A DNA stretch of 64,000 nucleotides from the NCBI GenBank assembly GCA_028386065.3, contig JAKUCV010004776.1:38290-102289 (forward strand), in the 5' to 3' direction. Positions 55,501-64,000 of this stretch are shown one piece after another. The notes under the pieces were generated by a model. It saw nothing but the letters and a program-made list of their open reading frames with translations, had not been told where the DNA came from and made no database searches. Source of the stretch: Turnera subulata (taxonomy: Eukaryota > Streptophyta > Magnoliopsida > Malpighiales > Passifloraceae). A program made the translations under genes and the position numbers. Each line of letters opens with the position of its first letter. Positions within the stretch are counted from its first letter, which is position 1.

Positions 55501-58500
55501 TTCACGTTATCGCTGACAGTATCAACAGCAATCACTGACTGCTCTGCAACTAGTGATCGTTCTGGTTCAGCAGTCTGCATGAAAATAGCAACTGTCTGAA
55601 AACCTGCTACATGGATTGTAACACAACATACCTCAGATAGATGCAAAGCAGCAGTAGATTCAACAGCAGACAAACTTTAAGTAAAAAAAATATTGCAAAT
55701 AAGATTCTCTAACAATTAATGTATAGGCATATACGGCAAAGAAATTTAAGCAAATAATTCTATTTAAAAAAGCATAGTCATGGGAAGTTGGGAGTCATGA
55801 TATGATTACAGCAAAGAAGGCATGTATCATGAGAAATTGAAATACAATAATGGTAAATAAAGCAGAGGAGAACATTTTTCAAGAACGACAATGTGAGACA
55901 TGAAATTATTTCCAGCAATCAAGGGTACTCATTACATTATGAACCTAATGTTGAGTGACGATATTTTCTAGAGATTAAATATAGTGCGGTTCCTTAAAAA
56001 GAAATGCAGTAAGACATTGGAAAAATTACATCGTTTCAGCTTAAAGATCATCAATCTTTGTCCCCAGAAATCGAGGATGTTGCTTATCATAAAGTGGAAC
56101 TGCAAATGTTTAAATCCATCAGAATACTCAACTTGTACCAGAAATATCCCAAAACAATTGGTTTAATTGCCCAGATCTGTCACTGCATTTGCTAAGTATA
56201 GACAAAAAAGAAATTGAGTAGCAAATAAAGCTCAATTACAGCTTCACTTATAACTGAAGTAACATTGTAACAAAAAAACATAACACTGCATTATTACACC
56301 TCAAGAATGTTACCTAATGGCTGAGAGAGCTAGAGGAAAAAAAATCTCTGAAACTAGTATATACTCATAGGGAGGATTAGCTCGTACACCATATTTTTTT
56401 TGTTAAATGGATTACAATGTTTGGATCGCTACTGAACATTCATCTTGAAAGCAATTCGGTTTAATAAATACGATATTGCTTATTTATTTGTTTGGTTGAT
56501 CCCAAAGCTCTGTTCAACATAAAAAACTGAGAAATATCATCTTTAGAGGAACTACAAACCACAAATAACTGTTGGATATCTTAATGATACCTATAAATTA
56601 ATGAGCACAACAGGAGGTATGCTATATAAGATGTCCATACGACATGAGAAGGGCAATTTAAGCAAATGGTAGATGACAAGGCATCAAGCAGAAGGTTAAG
56701 CATGACCATGAGAAGCTCCAGATGCCAGTATTACAGGCGATGCACTATTATATACTTTGTATCAAGCAAAATATTTGCACTTAAGTTAACATATATAAAA
56801 ACTTCAAACTTGGAAATAACCGTTTATTGACACTAAGTACCCTAAACATGTGCAAACAAAATCTTCAGAAATTAAATGCCAAACAAAAAAATACAGCACC
56901 ACATTCCAAATATCAAATGTCTATTACTGTTTGTGCTGCCTAGGTCAGTATCTGAATACCAATGCCAGAAAAAGAAGCTCCAAGCACATCAAACTTGCCA
57001 CTACACCTGGATATCTTCTTATTTAGGAGACAGCTTCATCACCCATCCAGTATGTGAATTAGGACACACCCAATATAAAAACCCTATTTAAGAGATTCCA
57101 ACATGACCGTCAGAATAAATCTCAAGTAACTGCGAAAAAAGCATGTTCCATGCGCACAGCAAAAATTCTCAAGTTACAGCAATATTCCTAGAGTTCCAAT
57201 TCGGTGAACAATTGTAATTTGCTTCCATATAAAACCAAAAATGAGTTGAAATCCTCTCCTTTCTAATTATTACACAAACATGAATTGTTTCATGTCCTAT
57301 TATTTGGAAGACAACAACTACAACCAGAACTAGACAACTGATCAAGTGATTGGTAGTAAATGGTAAACCTTGTAAAGCACAAAAAAAGATAAATCTAATT
57401 GTGATTTTTGTATATTGACACTCCAGGACCCTACTTCTCAAAATGGTTCTAGTCTTTAGTAGGAATAATAATTTTCCTCAAAATGCAAGTGATATTTCAC
57501 GAATAAGCAGATCTTTCATTTTTAGGAGTCGGTATCTGGAAGATTACCTCCATTGAGTTTTTCCTCAGAAAAAATGGTGACATAAGAGTTATTACAATTC
57601 CCTTTACTTTCCAATTAGCAAGGAAATCAGTCATGCCAAGGACAGAGGTTTTTTACATCCCAAATCCTCCAGGAAGAAGCCACAAAAGTCTATCTCTGAC
57701 GAAGTCATTCAAGCCTATAGTTCCAAATACACTAGTAGAACAACCATAACTCCTTTAAAGACATCTAATAGACCAGGTCCCCAAATCTGTTACATTGGTC
57801 ACTGATCCTGAGCTTTTGATTCACCACTGGCAATTACTTATTTAAGATCAGACCCTAAAATGAAATTTATATCAAGAACGGTACTAATAATTGCTTCAGA
57901 CAATGAGGCACAAACTTTTCAAGACCAGAGGTGAACATGGCTATAATATATTCTAGCTCTTATGAATTAACCTCAACAAGTCAGTCATTCTTGTGGGCAT
58001 AAGAATAGAAGCAGCATTTAACTGAAATGAAAATTGAAATAGACACAATTAAGAGTAAGAATCTACTGAAGTTGCATGGTCAAGTTAAACAGCTTGGTGC
58101 GCATGTATATATATGAAAAAAATAGCACTTTTTGTCAAAAGAGAAACAAGCAGCAACATTCTTATCAAGCCTAATCAACTTTCGTATACCAAGAATCATT
58201 CAAAGCGAGGAATGAAACATTCAAACAGTAACAGATCATAATTATGCAGGAAAGAAATGGAAGCGTATGAGGCTATAAGGATAAAACAATGAAAATGGAT
58301 GGGATGATCATTCTTACTGCCACTTCAACGTAATCTTTGGGACGTCTAATTCTGATAATGGAACCAGAGAAGGAAGTGCCATCAAATGAAATAGCTGCTG
58401 AAGCATCCTCGGGTGTAAGGAATTCCACAAGAGCTTGGCTCTTTTCTTTGTGTATCTGCAGTTACAAGATGGCAAAATGCTCAAAACTCAAAAAAGTATA

Positions 58501-60255
58501 ATATGAAACTAGGAACATTTTATCATAAGAGAATAAAAAACTTACAATGCAGCTAATACAGGGTAGGCTTCCAGGGATACGATTGACACCCGAAGAAATC
58601 AAAAAATTGTTGAGCCATTCCATCACAGCTTTCTCAGAGGCTGAAGCAGGAATGTTTTCCACATATAGCCTCCTCATAGGACGGGTAGCTTGTGTTAGTT
58701 GAACAGAGTCAATCGAATTATTATTAAAGGTTTGTGAAACAATAGCTGATATCCCAGATAGATGCTTTGCAGCAGTTGACGCAGTAGGAATGACGCTGAC
58801 CATTTGCTGAATGTTAGGCAATGCAGATTGGTTTGACACTTGGACATTAGGAGGAGCAATATCAGGAAAGTTATTGTCAGTCCCTTTTGGTGCAAGGTCC
58901 CATTTAGGTCTTTTCTTCTCTGGTGATTGTTTGGTTGGAGAGGGAGTTTTAACAGCAGCCTCACTTCTTCTTTTCCTGGGAGAATATCCACCAAGCCCAC
59001 TTGAAGAGCCAGTATGTCTCCTGTAGTGGCTGCTGGAACCATTATCAATCATCTTGCTTCTGTCAGCATCAGAATGCTCTCGTCCAGACCTGCCTTTAAG
59101 AGAATGTGAAGGTGGCTCGTCATGTGTTTTCCCATGATGGGATACACGTTTATGGGCCCTTGGTGAGAGTGAGATGGACCTTCTACCCCTACCACCACGC
59201 TCTCGACTCCTAGAACGTCTCCTTTTCATCCTCGACTCCTCATGGTGAGATTTTGTGGATTCTTTCCTTTCTCTTCTCTCTAATGTTTCTAAATTACGCC
59301 CTTTTCCTAAATCATGTGCTTTGGGACCATTCCTGTCTCTATCTTTCTCATCAACTTTATTGTGATATTTTTCCCCAATCGTTATTTCAGATTTTAATCT
59401 GCGGGGCTCAACATGTCTGTCTTTCTCCACTAGATCTCTGGGACGCTTCTTTGCATCTTCATTCTCAGAATTCTTGCTTAACCGCTCATCCCTTCTCCTC
59501 CTGTCATGAATTTTCTCATCAGTTCTTCCTCTAGCATCCGCTCTCAGATCTTTGCTCAACCTGTCCTTCATTTTGGTCTCTGAATCCCTCACATCTCTAT
59601 TTTTATGTTTAGACAAGCAGGCATCTTCCATGGCAGCACTACTTTCTTTCTTTCTAGAACTTCCCTTCACACGTTCCTTTGGCAAACGCTGTTGGGCACT
59701 AGAAGAATGATTTTTACCGCGCCTTTCTGAATCATGCCCTTCTCTATCTTCATACTTACCTAAATAACCATCCTTCCTAGAACTATGTTCTCCATTCTTA
59801 ACAGAGCGTACACGTTCCTCCGACAACCGATGCCTGACACCAGGGGAATGATCCTTATCATGTCTTCCAGAGTGCTGAGCTTTTTTCTCTTCATGCTTAG
59901 TTAACTCGTCATCCTTCACCGAACCCTTCTCCTCCTCCTTTCTAGAGCCTTCCTTCACCTGTTCCCCTACCGAGCTAGACCGAACACCAGGAGGAGAATT
60001 CTTACCGTCGCCATTACCCCTTTCAGGCCCACTGAGATCAGAAACCTTATCAGCAACACCATCTCCTCCTAATGCACCTCCTAATTGACCTCCTCCTTCC
60101 TCATTCTCAGCTACTTTCTTGTTTTTCCTATTAGACATGATCTCATCATAGCTGTAAGGCCTTGTGCGGGCGGCCGTGCCGTCATAGCACTGATCCCCTG
60201 AAACCTCACTACTACTCTTCCCATGCCTATCCGCGTCACGACCAGATCTTCCCAT
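52586..60255 (-). CDS. U2AF65-like RS-rich splicing factor with three RRM-type domains
   Basis: Model: complement(join(52586..53462, 53558..53637, 53763..53858, 53959..54066, 54272..54361, 54553..54594, 55485..55574, 58318..58455, 58546..60255)), all GT/AG and in phase, 1,076 residues. Residues 1-450 are highly charged with RS, RE and RK runs (RRRSRSRERGGRGRRS). KKRPKWDLAP with W452 resembles a U2AF-ligand motif. RRM1 starts at about 528 (RRLYVENIPAS); RRM2 has IFIGGISKIL and CAGLNGMKLGGQ. The C-terminal UHM-like domain begins at VLKLKNV and ends FVEFGRVESSCTAAHSLHG with an acidic insert of about 200 residues. It probably acts in 3' splice-site recognition in the nucleus. Closest remembered relatives are the long plant U2AF-like RRM proteins, not canonical U2AF65. 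The upstream frame from 60267 lacks ATG, so 60255 is chosen. Confidence 0.88.
55575..58317 (-). other. Long intron 2 of the U2AF-like gene
   Basis: 2.74 kb, AT-rich, GT at its 5' end (58317-58316) and AG at its 3' end. No transposon or nested gene recognised. Confidence 0.5.
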
Positions 60256-60769
60256 CCTCGCTAACACAAAGCTAAATTAATAACAAAGCAACTCTTCTGC
60301 CTCGGTACCACACAAGCAACATTCCATTTCTAATTTCACCAAACAATAATCAGCATATATAACCTACACACCACAGTTAATGCAAACGTTAGCTCGTATC
60401 ATAGCTCACTAGTTATCAAAAACAGTGCTACCAAGTAACCAAATTCACATTCAAAAAAAGACAAAACTAAGAGAAAAATTCAAAAAAGAAAAAGTAAAAG
60501 AGAAAATATCGACTCTATTGTTCGTATTACTAGTCCCTAGTGGGCTGCCAAAAAAAAAGGAAATGGAAGTATGAGTGCACTGTTGTTTTCTCTAGAGAAC
60601 ATAGGAGCAGCAGAATCAAGTGAAGTAAACGAAATGGATAGATTGTTGTTATTGTATAAATAAGCGAATGTGTTTTTTTTGTTTTTTTCAATTTTTTGGG
60701 TACCTGACGGAAGAATGAACGGTTAGTGGCGGCGCTCAAGTGAAGGAAGGTGAGGATTCCGGCGGCGAA

Positions 60770-60810
<41 letters not shown>

Positions 60811-61000
60811 CAGGAATTTTAACGCCGTGTGAAGACGGAGCACCGTGCACTCAGGGTGGCAGCGCAAAAATAGAAGAGTGACCTGAAACCTAGTCGGTAA
60901 AGGTTCTTCTTCTTTTCTTTTTCTTTTTCCTTTTTCCTTTTTCTTTTTTTTATATATGACCTTTTCCTTTTTCAACTGAGATTCAATTTTTTGGTAATAA
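60256..61000 (-). promoter_or_regulatory. Leader with 5' UTR intron and (GA)19 microsatellite of the U2AF-like gene
   Basis: A probable 5' UTR intron runs from CCGTCAG|GTACCC (about 60705) to AATTTAG (about 60273) on the minus strand. The leader upstream contains a perfect (AG)19 run at 60772-60809, (CT)n on the sense strand, a common feature of plant core promoters and leaders. Confidence 0.45.
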
Positions 61001-62261
61001 AGCCCGAATAAGGAGCATTATTATTAAGCATTAACCGCTGTCGATCCATGGACTTTTTAAAATTCTTCATCATCCTGTTATTTTATGTAGAATCTAATAT
61101 TTATTTTAAAAAAAAAAATTGGTTAAGGAGAGGTTTTTATAATTTACTTACCGATGATCAGTATTCATTACCAATAAAGAGAGAGATGGTTAGGAGAGTG
61201 ATTGAACCTATCCAACTATTAAAAGCCAATCCTCATGGTGATCTAACATATGTTATTTGTTTGTATATATAAAAAAATTATTTTATAGTAACTTAAAAAC
61301 CTTTTTTCCAATGTCATATAAATATTGGTTTGGATTAAGAGATGTTTATGATTCCTATCTAATATTTTGTAATATTGCTAGTTTCCCTTAGATTCAACTA
61401 GTTGTCATTCTTTGTCCAATATGCAAATTACGTTTATAATTTATTGAATGATACAATAAATATTGTTGAGTACAAGATCCTTCGCTTGTATTTCAAAAAA
61501 AAAAAAATGAAGGGTACTACATCCATTAGATTAAATTTAAAGTATACTTGGATTTTTACACATGAAATGAAGCATTGCTTAAATAATGGTCTATTTCTTA
61601 AAAATAATAAATAAGTCTCTTCACTTACTCCCTTGTAGTTGCAACATTGCACAAATTGATACTTCTCCCCCATAATAACCTAAAATAACAAAATTTATCT
61701 TTCATTTTTTTTATATATTCAAACCTAATAATTAATCACAATCTTAACCCCAAACTATCTTCAATTCTACGCCCATCAAACCCTTGAGCTTCTCAATAAA
61801 ACCTGAGACAGATACCCTATGGTTAACAAAAAAATCTCATTTTTCTTGTGTTTTTCCAATGGTTATTGTTTTTGCGTCCTTATCTACTTTTTTGGGCAGA
61901 TCCTAATCCCTTTGGTAAAGAATTTTATCAAGTGAGCCAAAACAGATCTAAATTTAATTTTTAAAGAGCTTTTCAGGCCATTTATTATTAACTAAAGTAT
62001 TTTTCTGGAAGGTTTTTGGTCCAATTGACTAGGCCGATTGAGAATTTGTTTTATGATGAATTTTTTTAGTTTTAATTATTTTTGTTAGATTTCTTAAAGT
62101 GATTGATAGAAAAATATAAGAGCCATGCTTTTCAACTGGGTTTGGAAGATACTATTTTTCCTTTTGTATTATAAGACGATTCTCTCCCCTCACTCAGGGC
62201 TTGATCGTAAAGCCTTGAAAGAAAAGATAGCTTGAGATTTGTAAAACTACATGGCGATATG
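61001..62261. other. No gene recognised
   Basis: Strongly AT-rich intergenic DNA with many A- and T-runs; no identifiable element until the LTR-like TGTTAGCC at 62262. Confidence 0.35.
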
Positions 62262-64000
62262 TGTTAGCCTAAACATGGGTCTAATACTTTAATTAGTGTT
62301 AATCCATAATTAACCATGTTTAGTGTGTTGATATATTATGATTTTGATGACTAACAAACTGGATTAGATGTTTGCCATATATACTTGTGTTGAGTTTTCT
62401 CGCAGCTTGGTTTTCAGCTTGGTTTCAGAAGAAACCACACCTGTCTGACAACATCGTGGTCCCAGCTGCAAGTGGCCAAGTGGTCCCAATGGTCCATACA
62501 GCAATTAAGGCCAACTCCCAACTACTCCAACGGGCAGAGAAAATGGTCCAACACTGGACAGAAGACTTCAACCCTTGTCTCTCACCTCTCTTTGATCAAT
62601 TATGTGTCCAACTTTGTGGTCCGAATTGCCAAAAATGGAAAGTCTTTATACAATGAAGGCAAATGGAGAGTGGACTTCCTCAAAATGAAGCAGCAGCATC
62701 CTGCAGAGCGTCAAGGTCTGATCTGGAGCTTCATGGGAGATTGTAGCCGTTGGAGGAAGAGAAAAATATCTCACCTATCCCCACCAACTCAAGCACTATA
62801 TAAGGAAGGCCATTGCATATCTTTCTTCCTTAACCCAGTCATTTGAAAACGTGCTATTGAGTTGATTCTTGAGCTTATACCTGCTGTATTCTTGCTGTTC
62901 TTGAGAGCTTTGAATTTGTGCTTAATCTTGTTCTCCAAGTCCTTACAAAGGGTAGAGTATTTAGGCAAGACTAGTGTAGTGTTGCTGGGTCCTCAAATCA
63001 GGGTTTTGATTTGAGTAAAGGTTAGAGTTTAGCCTGGGAAAAACTTGTAAAGGTTAGAGCTTAGCCTGCAAAAGCTTGTGTATGTAAAGGTTGCAAAAGC
63101 TTGGTTTCGGTAATAGGTTGAGGCTGATCCCGCAAAAGCCTAAGTTAGTGAGGGTTTGAAATCCTAAAGGAGGGTCCTTTAGGTAGTGGAGTACCTGGTG
63201 AGGGGGAACCACTCTAAAATCACTGTGTCATATTCTCTCTTCCCTCTGCTCTCTTATAATTCTGCTTGTGATTACTGTCAGTTCTGTGAGTGAGTGGTTT
63301 GTGAAGAAACCATTTGGTTTTTCAGAAACCAAACCAGAANATGAGGGTAATAGCATCAACAAAGCACCCTACTTCGATGGTGCAAACTTTGATTACTGGA
63401 AGTTCAGAATGAAGATCTTCCTTGAAGGCAAAGATCTGGAGATGTGGAACATAGTCCAGCATCCTTATGCCAGACCACTAAGGGATATGCAGTTCTGGTC
63501 AGAAGAGGAGCTCAAAAAGGCTAAGCTTGATGCTCAAGCCAAGAATGTGCTTCTTTGTGGAATAAGTGAGAGTGAGTTTCAAAGAGTCAGATCTTGTGAA
63601 ACTGTATATGAGATCTGGAGGCTTCTATGTGTCACTCATGAAGGCACAAACCAAGTGAGGGAGTCAAGGCTCAATCGTCTTATGAGGGACTATGAACTGT
63701 TTCAGATGGTTTCTGGTGAAACCATACAGGAGATGGATACTCGCTTCACAATTATGTGCAACAGTCTTGCAACTCTTGGGAAGGTTATCACACACAGAGA
63801 GAAGGTTGCAAAGGTACTTAGTTCTCTACCTAAGGAATGGGAGCCCAAGGTTACTGCCATAGAAGAAGCTCAGAACTTGAACACTCTCACTTATGATGAG
63901 CTGATTGGCAAGCTTGTAGTGCATGGTTCCAAGCTTGAAACCAAGGAACCAAAGAAGAAGGACCTGGCCTTAAAATCCCAAGATTCTGATGATGATAGTG
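62262..64000 (+). mobile_element. Copia retrotransposon, 5' part (LTR, leader and gag), continues beyond the window
   Basis: The LTR is inferred to start at TGTTAGCCTAAACATG. The U5-like text GGAGTACCTGGTGAGGGGGA and ACCACTCTAAAATCACTGTGTC (about 63189-63230) is typical for Copia. No canonical primer-binding site TGGTATCAGAGC was found, so the LTR end is uncertain (about 63250-63300). The gag frame follows. Confidence 0.65.
63340..64000 (+). CDS. gag: Copia gag (UBN2/DUF4219 type), partial at the window end
   Basis: Open frame to the last base with no stop. It begins around EGNSINKAPYFDGANFDYWK, the DUF4219-like start, and continues through LLCGISESEFQRVRSCETVYEIW, REKVAKVLSSLPKEWEPKVTAI and LTYDELIGKLVVH, the UBN2 core, into a lysine-rich and acidic linker (KEPKKKDL, SDDDS) that normally precedes the zinc knuckle. 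An ambiguous base N at 63340 hides the exact start codon; the frame upstream is open back to about 63202. The visible part is intact, so the element may be young. Confidence 0.8.

Noticed and set aside
62372..62846. Two overlapping ORFs of 94 and 124 residues
   Set aside because: They lie inside the inferred Copia LTR and do not resemble any protein I know.

Overview
The window is nuclear DNA of a dicot plant. The evidence is GT-AG introns in AT-rich DNA, plant-specific gene families (NPGR, SPH/S1-like, glycine-rich wall protein, plastid bL28), a nuclear tRNA-Arg, and plant-type LINE, Copia, Tekay-like Ty3, MULE and SINE elements. I cannot name the species from sequence alone.

Layout. 1-594: end of a Copia-like LTR. 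1591-1663: tRNA-Arg(ACG), minus. 2234-2683: secreted SPH/S1-like protein, minus. 4555-4876: a tRNA-derived SINE. 6722-7981: glycine-rich secreted protein. 10691-15479: five-exon NPGR2-like TPR protein. 16257-19488: nine-exon eIF2B beta gene, intact. 20.6-51 kb: a region of segmental duplication and transposon insertion. 51372-51926: plastid ribosomal protein bL28, minus. 52586-60255: nine-exon U2AF65-like RS/RRM splicing factor, minus. 62262-64000: start of a Copia element running off the window.

The most notable content is a cluster of four miR482/miR2118-type precursor hairpins on the minus strand (about 20.6, 33.1, 48.4 and 50.5 kb). Each keeps a 22-nt 3p product antisense to an NBS-LRR P-loop (GMGGxGKT), a CTATATAT TATA box and an ACGCGT-containing promoter block about 60-70 bp further upstream. 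Three of the four sit tail-to-tail with a copy of eIF2B beta: an intact gene (copy 1), a decayed exon 5-9 copy (copy 2) and an exon 8-9 remnant (copy 3). So eIF2B beta and MIR482 were duplicated as one unit; the microRNA part stayed intact while the extra protein-coding parts decayed.

The second notable object is a 9.6-kb LTR retrotransposon (35682-45302, 5-bp target duplication CACCC) inserted in copy 3. Its LTRs are 3.5-3.7 kb and its internal region only 2.4 kb. It lies in minus orientation and lacks gag-pol, but carries two plus-strand (antisense) ORFs, each with its own TATA-like box. One encodes a basic, coiled-coil protein; the other ends in the N-terminal half of a LINE-type endonuclease fold.

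Other insertions are a broken L1-clade LINE (21.6-27.4 kb), a 752-bp foldback MULE-type element with a 10-bp target duplication (28207-28958), a second SINE with an 18-bp target duplication (29826-30061) and a decayed Copia gag piece. Exon coordinates come from reading GT/AG junctions against frame and remembered family sequence; no alignment was run.
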